Both the position numbers and the translations under genes were made by a program. A stretch of DNA of 64,000 bases from positions 1,178,001 to 1,242,000 of the forward strand of contig NZ_CP108882.1 in NCBI RefSeq assembly GCF_036347055.1, written 5' to 3'. Source of the DNA: Streptomyces sp. NBC_00820. Its GTDB lineage: Bacteria > Actinomycetota > Actinomycetes > Streptomycetales > Streptomycetaceae. Positions 18,583 through 27,318 of this stretch are shown one piece after another (within the stretch, counting starts at the first letter, position 1; each line of letters starts with the position of its first letter). A model generated the notes under the pieces. The model was not told the DNA's origin. It made no database searches and was given only the letters and a program-made list of their open reading frames with translations.

Positions 18583-19953
18583 ATGACGTCGCGTCCGTGT
18601 TACCGGGAGACCGAAGCCGACGCACCGCACGACCCGCTGCTCACCGTGGCGAACCTCGCCGCGGCCCATCGCGGCGAGACCCACTTCGTGTACGAGCGCG
18701 GTGAGACCTGGACCTTCTGCGCCGGAGCGCTGGCGGAGCTCACCGTCGACGCTCACCATGTCCACTACGTCTGCGGGAGCGAACGGCGCAGTGTCGCCTG
18801 GCGCGACCAGCCGCTGCGGACCGTGGCCGAACTGCTAGGCACCCTGCCGACGCGTTCCTGGCGCGCCTACGGCTGGGCCGCCTTCGAGCTGGCCGCGCGG
18901 TTCGCACACCCGGCAGGCGAGGTCCTTCCGGCGGCGCGCACCCCCCACGACACGCGAGGCCCGCTGCTGAAGCTGGTCGTGCCGCGCGACGAGATCCGGA
19001 TCACCGCCGGACGTGCGCTGCTGAACTGCGTGGACGAGGCCAGGTCGGCCGAGCTGACCGCCCTGCTCGGTGCCCTGCCGATGCGCTCCGAACCAGCCCG
19101 TGGAACGGTCGAGTCGGACCTCGCCGTCACGGGTGGCCAGTACCGCGAGCGGGTGAGCGAGGCCGTGGCCGAGATCGCCGCGGGGCTGCTGGACAAGGTC
19201 GTCCTGAGCCGGGTCGTACCGGTGCCCCACGAGATCGACCTGATCGACTCCTTCGTGCTGGGCCGCCGCCACAACACGCCCGCACGCTCGTTCCTGCTCC
19301 ATATGGGCGGGTTGCGCGCGGCCGGCTTCAGCCCGGAGGTGGTGCTCTCGGTCTGCGCCGACGGACGGGTACGGACCCAGCCGCTGGCCGGGACCAGGGC
19401 GCTGACGCCGTCCGCCGTCGAGAACCGGCGACTGCGCGCCGAACTGCTCGGTGACGCCAAGGAGATCCACGAACACGAGATCTCGGTGACCGCCGCGCTG
19501 GAGGAGATGCGCACGGTCTGCGAGGCGGCCGGGGTCGGTGTCGACGAGTACATGGCCGTCAAGGAACGCGGCAGCGTGCAGCACCTGGCCTCCCAGGTCT
19601 CCGGCCGGCTCGCACCCGGTCGCGACCGCTGGGACGCCTTCGCCGCCCTGTTCCCGGCGATCACCGCGTCCGGGGTGCCCAAGTCCGCCGCCATGGAGGC
19701 GATCCGACGGCACGAGCAGGAGGCGCGCGGGATGTACGGGGGTGCGGTGCTGACCCTCGGCAGCGACGGTTCGCTCGATGCCGGCCTGGTGCTCCGCGCG
19801 GTCTTCGCGCAGGCCGGACGCGTATGGCTGCGGGCCGGGGCGGGGGTCGTACGGGACTCGGTGCCGGCACGTGAGTTGGAGGAGACCTGCGAGAAGCTGC
19901 GCAGCGTCGCGGCCTATCTGGTCCCGGCGCGAGCCCTCGCGGAGGTGCCGTGA
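18583..19953 (+). CDS. Salicylate synthase (MbtI/Irp9/YbtS family)
   Basis: 456 residues, chorismate-utilising enzyme converting chorismate via isochorismate to salicylate plus pyruvate. Visible: DKVVLSRVV with the general-base Lys, LAGTRAL, the Mg-binding GDAKEIHEHEISV, and the C-terminal GMYGGAVLTL and WLRAGAGVV blocks of chorismate-binding enzymes. A single-polypeptide MbtI-type enzyme makes salicylate directly and needs no separate isochorismate-pyruvate lyase; none is visible. ATG 18583 has GAGGGAGAAG upstream. It supplies the starter unit for the NRPS. Confidence 0.93.
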   Translation: MTSRPCYRETEADAPHDPLLTVANLAAAHRGETHFVYERGETWTFCAGALAELTVDAHHVHYVCGSERRSVAWRDQPLRTVAELLGTLPTRSWRAYGWAAFELAARFAHPAGEVLPAARTPHDTRGPLLKLVVPRDEIRITAGRALLNCVDEARSAELTALLGALPMRSEPARGTVESDLAVTGGQYRERVSEAVAEIAAGLLDKVVLSRVVPVPHEIDLIDSFVLGRRHNTPARSFLLHMGGLRAAGFSPEVVLSVCADGRVRTQPLAGTRALTPSAVENRRLRAELLGDAKEIHEHEISVTAALEEMRTVCEAAGVGVDEYMAVKERGSVQHLASQVSGRLAPGRDRWDAFAALFPAITASGVPKSAAMEAIRRHEQEARGMYGGAVLTLGSDGSLDAGLVLRAVFAQAGRVWLRAGAGVVRDSVPARELEETCEKLRSVAAYLVPARALAEVP

Positions 19954-20248
19954 CCCGCGGCCGGCCGCGCGTTCCGGCCCGCCACCCCGAGATCGAGCGG
20001 AGGCCGCACACCGAGGTCGGCACCGTCCGGCGCGAAGTCCTCAGGTAGGCGCGGTCACTTGGGGTGGGGAGCCGGTCCAGCGGCGGGATCAGGCACATGC
20101 ACCGGACTCCCCCGCCAAGAGTTCGACTGTGACACAGGCCACTCGTGACCCTTGACATGGATCAGACACCACTGCACTCTTCCACCATTCGGTTGGTGTC
20201 TACCGAGTAGCGGAATCGACCTCGTCGCCAATACCCCGGAGTACCCGC
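19954..20248. promoter_or_regulatory. Intergenic region with TTGACA and an inverted repeat
   Basis: No gene seen. A consensus -35 TTGACA lies at 20152-20157 without a convincing -10. An 8-bp inverted repeat AGACACCA (20164-20171) / TGGTGTCT (20194-20201) follows. It could be the promoter and operator of the former lactate/glycolate operon (Fe-S fragment plus permease). The regulator is not in the window. Confidence 0.35.
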
Positions 20249-20509
20249 ATGGGACGCCGCATCAGATCCCGCACAGCCGCCAGGGGAACAGGCTCCGGAA
20301 CGTGCGGCCTGCCGCATCCCGAGTCTGCCCGCGAACTCGGCGCGCACACGGCGATGTCGGGGCCGGCCACCGGCGACGAGGTCGTGGCGGCCGCCGGCCC
20401 CGGGTGCCGGCTGCGGGTCGCGACGCCCCTCGCCCGCCTGGGCAAGGACATGCCCCTCGCCCACACCGTGCGGGCACTCGACGCCGCCTTCCGCGCGGCG
20501 CCCCCATAA
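20249..20509 (+). pseudogene. Remnant of glycolate/lactate oxidase Fe-S subunit (C-terminal CCG domain only)
   Basis: An 86-codon frame whose second half reads like the last CCG (cysteine-rich) domain of GlcF/LutA-type Fe-S oxidoreductases: a CG...HPE..RELG block, AAAGPGCRLRV, and the closing MPLAHTVRALDAAF. The ferredoxin and first CCG domains are absent and the first 20 residues are not recognisable. A GGAG lies upstream of ATG 20249, so it may still be translated. Its place directly before the lactate permease supports an origin in a lactate or glycolate oxidation operon that has been deleted. Degradation is inferred from missing domains. Confidence 0.6.
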
Positions 20510-20542
20510 GGCGGTCGCTCGGACCGGCGCCCGTCCGCCACT

Positions 20543-20607
20543 GCACCGTCGTCACGCACACCGTCGTCACGCACACGGTCGTCGCGCACACCGTCGTCAT
20601 GCACACC
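20543..20607. repeat. 15-bp tandem repeat, about 4 copies
   Basis: Units of the form CACCGTCGTCACGCA start at 20543, 20558, 20573 and 20588 with one or two substitutions each, then a partial unit. They lie between the Fe-S remnant and the lactate permease. The period is a multiple of three, but no supported gene crosses them. Confidence 0.85.
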
Positions 20608-20680
20608 GCCCCACAGCCCGCCACGGTGCCGGCCCGTGGCACGGCCCCCTCCTCTCCGGCGCCGCAGGAAAGGGTGCTAG

Positions 20681-22492
20681 ATGATCCTCGCCAACTACCA
20701 GCAGAACTACAGTCCGGTGGGGCATTCGCTCGGGCTGTCGTCCATCGTCGCGATCCTTCCGCTGCTCGTCCTGTTCGTGCTGCTCGGCGCGGTGCGGATG
20801 AAGGCGTGGCTCGCCTCGCTGATCTCCCTCGTCGTCGCCGTGGTGCTCGCGGTCGCCGTGTACTCGATGCCGCTCGCCGACGCGCTCAACAGCGGGCTGC
20901 TGGGAGCCGCGTTCGGTTTCTTCCCGATCATGTGGATCGTCATCAACGCGATCTGGGTCTACAACCTCACCGTCGAAACCGGTCACTTCGACGTCCTGCG
21001 CAGGTCGTTCGCGTCCATCAGCGACGACCAGCGGGTGCAAGCGATCATCATCGCCTTCTCCTTCGGTGCACTCATGGAGGCGCTGGCCGGCTTCGGCACG
21101 CCCGTCGCGATCAGTTCGGTCATGCTGATCGCCCTGGGCTTCAAGCCGCTCAAGGCGGCCACCGTCGCCCTGGTCGCCAACACCGCGCCCGTGGCGTTCG
21201 GCGCGATAGCCGTGCCGATCACCACACTGGCGGGCGTCACCGGCCTGCCCGTGGAGGATCTCGGCGCGATGGTCGGCCGGCAGACGCCGATCCTGGCGCT
21301 GTTCGTGCCGCTGGCCCTGGTGTTCATCGTGGACGGCCGAAGAGGGCTGCGGCAGGCGTGGCCGCCGGCGGTGGTGTGCGGTGTGTCCTTCGGGGTCTTC
21401 CAGTACCTGTCCTCGAACTTCTGGTCCGTGCAGCTCGCCGACATCATCGCCGCGCTCGCCTCCGCGCTGGCGGTCCTGGCATTCACCCGGGTGTGGCACG
21501 CCGAGGAGACGTACCAGGAGAACAACGAGAACAACAAGGACGCCGAGGACGACGGCCTCGACGGCGACCTCGGCGACGCCGACGACGGCTCCCGCCGGTC
21601 ACGGACCCCCGGCCAACCGGCCTCCGCCGGCGGCGAGTTCGTGGACACCCGGGTGGTGGCCCGGGCCCGCGCGGACGCCGACCGCGACACGCGCGACTCG
21701 CCTCTGGACGTCTTCAAGGCGTACGCGCCCTACCTGGCCGTCATCGTGGTCTTCGTGCTGGCCACACGGGTACCGGCGATCACCGGAAAGGCTCCGGCCA
21801 AGGTCGGCGCGACGGGTACCGGCCTGGAGTCGGTGACGCATATCGTCAACTGGCCGGGGCTGCATGTCCTCAGACCGAACGGTGACCCGGTCGCCACCAC
21901 CTTCAAACTCAACTACCTCTCGGCGGCCGGGAGTCTGCTGCTGATAGCCGGCCTGATCAGCGTGGTCCTGCTCCAGGTCGCCCCGCGCCGTGCACTGCGC
22001 GCCTACGGACGCACCCTCGACCAGCTGAAGTTCGCGGTGCTCACCGTCATGCTGGTGATAGGGCTCGGCTACATCATGAACGAGTCCGGGCAGACCACCA
22101 CGCTGGGTCTGTGGGTGGCCGGTGCCGGCGGGGCCTTCGCCTTCCTCTCCCCGATCCTCGGCTGGCTGGGCGTCGCCGTCACCGGATCCGACACCTCCTC
22201 CAACTCCCTGTTCGGCGCCCTCCAGATCACCGCCGCCCACCAGGCGGGCCTGTCGCCCACCCTCATGGCCGCGGCCAACTCCTCCGGTGGAGTGCTCGGC
22301 AAGATGATCTCCCCGCAGAACCTCGCCATCGCCGCGGCCGCGGTCGGTTTCGAGGGCCGCGAGGGGATCCTCTTCCGCCGGGTCATCGTGTGGAGCGTGG
22401 TCTTCATGCTCTTCATGTGCGTACTGGTCTACCTGCAGAGCACCCCCGTGCTCGACTGGATGGTCGTGCGCACGTCGGCAACCACCCCCTGA
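20681..22492 (+). CDS. lldP: L-lactate permease (LctP/LldP family)
   Basis: 603 residues, polytopic inner-membrane symporter for lactate and probably glycolate. Family signatures include FGALMEALAGFGTPVAISS, a long conserved C-terminal half with NSLFGALQ and an SSGGVLGKMISPQNLAI stretch. Many hydrophobic helices are obvious. Odd feature: residues about 272-338 form a long hydrophilic, Asp/Glu/Asn-rich loop (ENNENNKDAEDDGLDGDLGD) followed by an Arg/Asp stretch, placed between helices and larger than in classic LldP. ATG 20681 is preceded by AGGAAAGG. The only linked catabolic gene is the decayed Fe-S fragment upstream, so lactate oxidation must be encoded elsewhere. Confidence 0.92.
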   Translation: MILANYQQNYSPVGHSLGLSSIVAILPLLVLFVLLGAVRMKAWLASLISLVVAVVLAVAVYSMPLADALNSGLLGAAFGFFPIMWIVINAIWVYNLTVETGHFDVLRRSFASISDDQRVQAIIIAFSFGALMEALAGFGTPVAISSVMLIALGFKPLKAATVALVANTAPVAFGAIAVPITTLAGVTGLPVEDLGAMVGRQTPILALFVPLALVFIVDGRRGLRQAWPPAVVCGVSFGVFQYLSSNFWSVQLADIIAALASALAVLAFTRVWHAEETYQENNENNKDAEDDGLDGDLGDADDGSRRSRTPGQPASAGGEFVDTRVVARARADADRDTRDSPLDVFKAYAPYLAVIVVFVLATRVPAITGKAPAKVGATGTGLESVTHIVNWPGLHVLRPNGDPVATTFKLNYLSAAGSLLLIAGLISVVLLQVAPRRALRAYGRTLDQLKFAVLTVMLVIGLGYIMNESGQTTTLGLWVAGAGGAFAFLSPILGWLGVAVTGSDTSSNSLFGALQITAAHQAGLSPTLMAAANSSGGVLGKMISPQNLAIAAAAVGFEGREGILFRRVIVWSVVFMLFMCVLVYLQSTPVLDWMVVRTSATTP

Positions 22493-22504
22493 CATCTGCG
22501 CGGC

Positions 22505-22532
22505 CCGGCTCCGTCAATCCACAAGGAGCCGG
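22505..22532. terminator. Inverted repeat between convergent genes
   Basis: CCGGCTCC (22505-22512) and GGAGCCGG (22525-22532) form a perfect 8-bp stem with a 12-nt loop, 12 bp after the lldP stop. No T tract follows, as is common in high-GC actinobacteria. Confidence 0.5.
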
Positions 22533-22682
22533 CTCCGTAACTCCACAGGAGAGCCAGCCTCGTTCAGTCGGTCGACGCAGCAAGTCGCCGTCGGTTGCGC
22601 AGTGTTTGTCGGCGTACCACGCGATGATCGCCCTGAACCCCGGGCAGTCAGCGGTGCGTTCCGCCGCGCCCGACCTGGGCGA

Positions 22683-24110
22683 TCACCCGGTCGGGCGCCT
22701 TCCGGCGCTGCCTCGGCCGTCGGCGGCCAGGGCGGTGAACAGGGCGTCGAGGGCGGCGGGGTAGGCGCGTTCGGAAGGGGCTGCGAAGCCGATCAGCAGC
22801 CCCTGCGGACGGTCGGCGGGGTCGTGGTGGAGTTCGGTGAGGCCACGCAGGGCGACACCGTGACGGGCGCACCTGGCCAGGAGTCGGTCCTCGCCGGGGC
22901 CGTCGGCGGGGAGGGTGACGAGGGTATGGAGGCCGGCGGGTACTCCGTGGGCGGTGAGGCCGGGTCGGGCGGTCAGGCGGTCGAGGAGGAGTTCGCGGCG
23001 CCGGCGGTAGCGCAGGCGGGCGGCGCGGATGTGGCGGTCGTAGGCGTGCGTGGTGATCAGGTCGGCGAGGACGAGCTGGCCCAGCGTCTCGGTGTACAGG
23101 TCGGCTTGCTGTCTGGCCCGCGTCACCGGCCGCACCAGAGGCGACGGCAGGACCATCCAGGCCAGTCGGAGGGCGGGGCCGAGGGTCTTGGACGCGGTAC
23201 CGCAGTAGACGACATGGTCGGGTGCCATGCCCTGGAGGGCGCCGACGGGTTGGCGGTCGTAGCGGTACTCGCCGTCGTAGTCGTCCTCGACGATCAGGCC
23301 GCCTGTGGAGCGCGCCCAGGCGCACAGTGTCCGGCGGCGGCCCGGATGCAGCGGAACGCCGGTCGGGTACTGGTGCGAGGGGGTGAGGAACACCGCGCCT
23401 GTGCGCTGTGTCAGCGCTTCCACGCGGGCGCCGTGGGCGTCGACGGGCAGGGCGACGGTGTTCAGTCCGGCACGCCGGACGACATCGCGGAAGACGTTGT
23501 GACCGGGGTCCTCCACGGCCGCGGTGCGGATGCCGCTCGTGGCCAGTACCCCGCTGAGCAGGCCGAGTCCCTGGTAGTAGCCGGAGGTGATCACGATTCG
23601 GTCCGGGTCCGTGATCACGCCGCGCGTGCGGCCCAGGTAGTCGGCGAGGGCGACGCGCAGTTCGATCCGGCCCTGCGGGTCTCCGCTGCCGAAGACCTCG
23701 GGGCGGGCGTGTGTGAGCACACGGCGGGTGGAGGCGAGCCAGGCCCGGGTCGGGAAGGCGCTGACGTCGGGGCGCCCGGGGCGAAGGTCGTGGCGGGGAG
23801 TGGCGGGAGCGGGTGCGGGGCCCGCGGGGGCCTGGGCGCGTTGTGCCGCGTCGGCCACTTTGGTGCCCGAACCCGGGCGCGTGGTGAGGTAACCCTCCTC
23901 GACGAGTTGGCCGTAGGCGGCGCTGACGGTGCCCCGCGAGAGTCCGAGTTCCTGGGCCAGCCCGCGGGTGGACGGCAGGAGCGTCCCGGTGGGCAGACGT
24001 CCCTGTCGGATCGCCGTCCGCAGCGCGGACTCCAGGCCGGCGCGCCGTCCGCCCGCGGTATCGAGAGCGATGTGCAGGTCGAGTCGGGAACTGGACCAGG
24101 AATTCGGCAT
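22683..24110 (-). CDS. MocR-type GntR/aminotransferase transcription regulator
   Basis: 475 residues. An N-terminal GntR winged helix (about 15-85, with LPSTRGLAQELGLSRGTVSA) is joined to a fold-type I aminotransferase-like domain containing VEDDYDGEYRY and CGTASKTLGPALRLAW, whose Lys (about 307) should bind PLP. Family members such as PdxR sense PLP or amino-type ligands and regulate the divergent neighbour or themselves. Here the divergent gene is a phosphodiesterase, which is not a typical PdxR target, so the ligand and regulon are unknown. A perfect 11-bp inverted repeat overlaps its start codon and suggests autoregulation. Confidence 0.92.
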   Translation of the reverse strand: MPNSWSSSRLDLHIALDTAGGRRAGLESALRTAIRQGRLPTGTLLPSTRGLAQELGLSRGTVSAAYGQLVEEGYLTTRPGSGTKVADAAQRAQAPAGPAPAPATPRHDLRPGRPDVSAFPTRAWLASTRRVLTHARPEVFGSGDPQGRIELRVALADYLGRTRGVITDPDRIVITSGYYQGLGLLSGVLATSGIRTAAVEDPGHNVFRDVVRRAGLNTVALPVDAHGARVEALTQRTGAVFLTPSHQYPTGVPLHPGRRRTLCAWARSTGGLIVEDDYDGEYRYDRQPVGALQGMAPDHVVYCGTASKTLGPALRLAWMVLPSPLVRPVTRARQQADLYTETLGQLVLADLITTHAYDRHIRAARLRYRRRRELLLDRLTARPGLTAHGVPAGLHTLVTLPADGPGEDRLLARCARHGVALRGLTELHHDPADRPQGLLIGFAAPSERAYPAALDALFTALAADGRGSAGRRPTG

Positions 24111-24134
24111 GGAACTGGATCTTATTCCTGGTCC
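24093..24134. promoter_or_regulatory. 11-bp perfect inverted repeat over the MocR start (candidate operator)
   Basis: GGACCAGGAAT (24093-24103) and ATTCCTGGTCC (24124-24134) are exact reverse complements separated by 20 bp; the MocR ATG (24108-24110) lies between them. The spacing puts the half-sites about three helical turns apart on one face. It sits in the divergent region shared with the phosphodiesterase gene. That the MocR protein is the ligand is inferred. Confidence 0.6.
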
Positions 24135-24352
24135 GGTGTCCCTCTACGTTCGATACCGAAGGCCCGGACGAAGGGGGTCGTGGGCGTGAAACGGGTTGCC
24201 GCGAACGGACCCGGCGCACCGACCGCTGCGGTCCGGCACCGGTTCACCAGGGCCGGGCGCGCTGGGCGCGTCTGGCACACCTGGCACACGGGCCAGGGCT
24301 GCCCGGCCGTCCTCGGCCACATCCTGCACACCGCGACGAAAGGACCCCAGCG

Positions 24353-25108
24353 GTGATCGTGATCGCTCACCTCAGCGACATCCACATCGACGACGGGCAC
24401 CGCAGCTCCGCGCGCACCCGGGCTGTCATGGACTACCTCGAAGACCTCCCCTACGACCTGGACGCGGTCCTGGTCACCGGAGACATCGCCGACCACGCGC
24501 TGCCCGCCGAGTACGAGCAGGCACGCCGGCTACTGGCCTCCCGGCACCCGGTCCTGGTCTGCCCCGGCAACCACGACGACCGTGCGGCATTCCGGCAGTC
24601 CCTGCTGGGGCAGCCGCCGTCGACGGCACCGGTCAACCAGGTGCTACGCACCGACGACTTCGTCATCGCCCTGTGCGACTCCTCGGTGCCCGGCAAGAAC
24701 GAGGGCTTCCTCGAGGACGAGACCCTGGCGTGGCTGGAGGACGTCCTGGCGCAGGCCCCGGCCGGGGTGCCGGTGCTCGTCGGCTTCCACCACCCGCCGG
24801 CCGTGCTGCATCAACCCTTCGTCGACGGCATCCGCCAGTTCGGCGTGGAACGACTCGCCGACCTGACGGCCCGTCACCCCAACCTCACCGCCTTCCTGTG
24901 CGGACACGCCCACACCTCGGCGGCGACCACCTTCGCCGGACGGCCCCTGCTGGTGGCACCCGGAGTGGTCTCCACGCTCCGGTTCCCCTGGGAGCATCAC
25001 GCACACCCCGAGGACTACGTCCACCTCGACCAGCAGCCCGCGCTCGCCTTCCACGTCCTGGACGACGAGGGCCGGCTGACCACCCATTTCCGCTGCGTCA
25101 CCACCTGA
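24353..25108 (+). CDS. Calcineurin-like metallophosphoesterase (CpdA/Icc-type)
   Basis: 251 residues. The five metallophosphoesterase motifs are in order: SDIHID (D-x-H), VTGDIAD (GD), CPGNHDD (GNHD), GFHHPP, and CGHAHTS (GHxH). The GTG start at 24353 follows GAAAGGA at about 8 nt. Relatives hydrolyse cyclic nucleotides or other phosphodiesters using two metal ions in the cytoplasm. No signal peptide is seen. The exact substrate cannot be read from sequence. Gene divergent from the MocR regulator. Confidence 0.88.
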   Translation: MIVIAHLSDIHIDDGHRSSARTRAVMDYLEDLPYDLDAVLVTGDIADHALPAEYEQARRLLASRHPVLVCPGNHDDRAAFRQSLLGQPPSTAPVNQVLRTDDFVIALCDSSVPGKNEGFLEDETLAWLEDVLAQAPAGVPVLVGFHHPPAVLHQPFVDGIRQFGVERLADLTARHPNLTAFLCGHAHTSAATTFAGRPLLVAPGVVSTLRFPWEHHAHPEDYVHLDQQPALAFHVLDDEGRLTTHFRCVTT

Positions 25109-25214
25109 TCACGCGGCCACGGCAGAACGCAGGGGCCCACGTCGTCACGGTCCTCCTCACCGGAAGCCGGCAGGAGCAGTCGGTGAGTTGCTCCCGGCGT
25201 CGGCCCCTCGGCGT

Positions 25215-25841
25215 TCACCAGCCGACCAGGTCCATGGACTTTCGAGCGAGCCAGTCCATGAACGACACGGGCCGGCCGGCCAGGTTCAGGGGAAGGATCC
25301 GGTCGCAGGTGGCACGGCCGTCGAACCACAGGGAGCCCTGGTGCGGACCCGTGACAACGAGCAGGGTCGAGAAACCACAGCCGTTCTCCTGGATGAACAC
25401 GGCGCCAGAGGTCTTGCGCTCCTGGAACACCTCGCACTCGGCGTCCCACTGCTTCCACGCCGCCCGGTAGGCGTCGTGGTCCGGGAAGTCCTCCGCCAAC
25501 GGCTCGCGTGCGTCCAGCTCGTCCTCATCAGCACGGTAGGAGTCGGGATGCGGGAAGGCAGTGGTGAGCAGGCCGTAGTTGGTGCTCGTATCCCCATGCC
25601 AGCCCCAGCCCGCCGTGGATCGGCACAGGCGGTTCACCGCACCGCCGGCGCTCTGCCGGAGCAGGTAATCCCGGTACTGGTGCGGGAACACGATGCCCAG
25701 CTCCGCCTCCGCTTCGAGGATCTCCGCTTCGGACAGCGGCGGCGCCGGACAGGCGTCTCGCCCCGAGGGCGGACAGCCGCATTCGTCAAAGCGCCGCCCC
25801 CGGGCCACGCGTTGGGCTTCCGCTGTCCAGTCGGTCGTCAT
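25215..25841 (-). CDS. SMI1/KNR4 (SUKH) family protein
   Basis: 208 residues from Met 25841; the frame stays open to 26006, but the extra residues are low-complexity Arg-rich sequence, so the inner ATG is preferred despite a poor ribosome site. The SUKH opening reads LSEAEILEAEAELGIVFPHQ followed by YRDYLLRQSAGG, and a Trp/Gly-rich middle follows. The N-terminus has a CGCPPSG segment with several cysteines. SUKH proteins are often immunity proteins of polymorphic toxins, but no toxin gene is adjacent, so it may be an orphan immunity or housekeeping protein. Confidence 0.75.
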   Translation of the reverse strand: MTTDWTAEAQRVARGRRFDECGCPPSGRDACPAPPLSEAEILEAEAELGIVFPHQYRDYLLRQSAGGAVNRLCRSTAGWGWHGDTSTNYGLLTTAFPHPDSYRADEDELDAREPLAEDFPDHDAYRAAWKQWDAECEVFQERKTSGAVFIQENGCGFSTLLVVTGPHQGSLWFDGRATCDRILPLNLAGRPVSFMDWLARKSMDLVGW

Positions 25842-26393
25842 ACGGGGGAGGGTAGACGCGAGTGCCGCGGGGAGGACGGCGTTGTCGCCCCGGGCACGGC
25901 GCCGCCCCCAGCCCACAGCTCTGGACGCGGCATGTGCGACCCAACCGGCCGGCCCCTGCAAGCCCTGCCTGGAGCGACCGCGCTTCGGTCGGCAGCGTTT
26001 CGACACTCCGAAGACACCCGACGCCGATGGCCTCCTGTTCCAGTACGGGCCCCACTCCTTCGGCGGTCGTTCGTGACCTCAGTCCGATGCAGATCAGCAT
26101 CTGTCGAGAGCAGGTGTGACGGCTGCTCGAACAGCGTCCTGTCGAGCGAGGGAAGACTGGATCGCGTGCCTGGCCCACGGGAATTGCGGGCCCGGGGGCA
26201 CGGTCGGTCCGGGGGCGCTCCGTCCGGGTACGTCTGTCCGGTGCATCCGTCCGGGGTGTGAGCGGTGTCCGGTATGGCGGCTGTTGGCAGGTCGCGCAGG
26301 TGGGGGCGCGTGGCGCTGTTACGGTCGGCCGGTCCTCTCTCTTCCGGTCCTGTCGGGGGCCGCAGACCTCGCGGCGGTTTCAGGAGGCGGCGT
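25842..26393. other. Gene-free divergent spacer with GTCCGG-rich stretch
   Basis: About 550 bp between the leftward SUKH gene and the rightward oxidoreductase. Overlapping frames here have no family-like sequence. From about 26195 to 26275 the motif GTCCGG recurs at short irregular intervals. A strong AGGAGG at about 26382 serves the downstream start. Confidence 0.5.
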
Positions 26394-27266
26394 ATGCGGG
26401 TGGGACTGCATGCTCTGGGTATCGCGAACGGTGCTCGCCCGGAGATCGTCCGGGCGGTGGCACGGGCAGCCGAGGCCCACGGGTTCAGCAGGTTGTGGGC
26501 GGGCGAGCATGTCGTGCTGGTCGACGCCCCGGTCTCGCGTTACCCGTACTCCGACGACGGCCGGATCGCCGTACCGGCCGACGCCGACTGGCTCGATCCG
26601 CTGCTCGCGCTGAGTTTCGCGGCGGGTGTGACGGATGAGATCGGGCTCGCCACGGGAGTGCTGCTGCTTCCTGAGCACAATCCGGTGGTGGTGGCCAAGC
26701 AGGTGGCGACCCTGGACGTCCTTTCGGCGGGGCGGTTCACGCTCGGGGTCGGAATCGGCTGGTCTGCCGACGAGTTCGCCGCGCTCGGTGTTCCGTTCGC
26801 ACGACGTGGGCGGCGGACCGAGGAGTACCTCGCCGCGATGCGTACGTTGTGGCGGGAGGACGTGGCCACGTTCGAGGGGCACTTCACACACTTCCGGAAC
26901 GCGCGCGTCAACCCCAAGCCGGTGCGCGACCGCTCGATCCCCGTCGTGATGGGCGGCAACGGTGACGAGGCGCTGCGCCGGGCCGCGACGGTCGCGGACG
27001 GATGGTACGGCTTCAACCTCCCGGCCGCGGAGGCGGTGGAGCGTGTCTCCGTGCTGGCCGGGCTCTGCGCGGAGCACGACCGCCCGATGGAGGAGCTCAC
27101 CGTGGCGGTCGCGCTGACCGACGCGTCCCCGGAGATGCTGCCGGAGCTGGCCAGGGCGGGGGTGACCGAACTGGTCGTCGTCGACGCACCGCCCGCGACG
27201 CCGGACGAGGCCGGTGACTGGGTCGCCGCCCTCGCCGGCCGATGGCTGGCGCCCGCTGGTTCCTGA
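26394..27266 (+). CDS. LLM-class (luciferase-like) F420/flavin-dependent oxidoreductase
   Basis: 290 residues from ATG 26394, chosen because AGGAGG stands about 7 nt upstream; the open frame extends to 26265 without family sequence. It has the TIGR03619-like pattern: MRVGLHALGI start, WAGEHVVL, GLATGVLLLPEHNPVVVAKQ, RFTLGVGIGWSADEF and the glycine loop VVMGGNGDEALRRAA. The family uses reduced F420 or FMN in the cytoplasm; the cofactor and substrate are not decidable here. Single gene with a strong hairpin directly after its stop. Confidence 0.88.
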   Translation: MRVGLHALGIANGARPEIVRAVARAAEAHGFSRLWAGEHVVLVDAPVSRYPYSDDGRIAVPADADWLDPLLALSFAAGVTDEIGLATGVLLLPEHNPVVVAKQVATLDVLSAGRFTLGVGIGWSADEFAALGVPFARRGRRTEEYLAAMRTLWREDVATFEGHFTHFRNARVNPKPVRDRSIPVVMGGNGDEALRRAATVADGWYGFNLPAAEAVERVSVLAGLCAEHDRPMEELTVAVALTDASPEMLPELARAGVTELVVVDAPPATPDEAGDWVAALAGRWLAPAGS

Positions 27267-27277
27267 GCGACCGTCTC

Positions 27278-27316
27278 CGGCCGGTCCCTGGCAGAGCCGC
27301 ACCCAGGAACCGGCCG
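27278..27316 (+). terminator. Hairpin after the LLM oxidoreductase
   Basis: CGGCCGGTCCCTGG (27278-27291) pairs with CCAGGAACCGGCCG (27303-27316) with one mismatch and an 11-nt loop, 12 bp after the stop. Confidence 0.75.
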
Positions 27317-27318
27317 AT

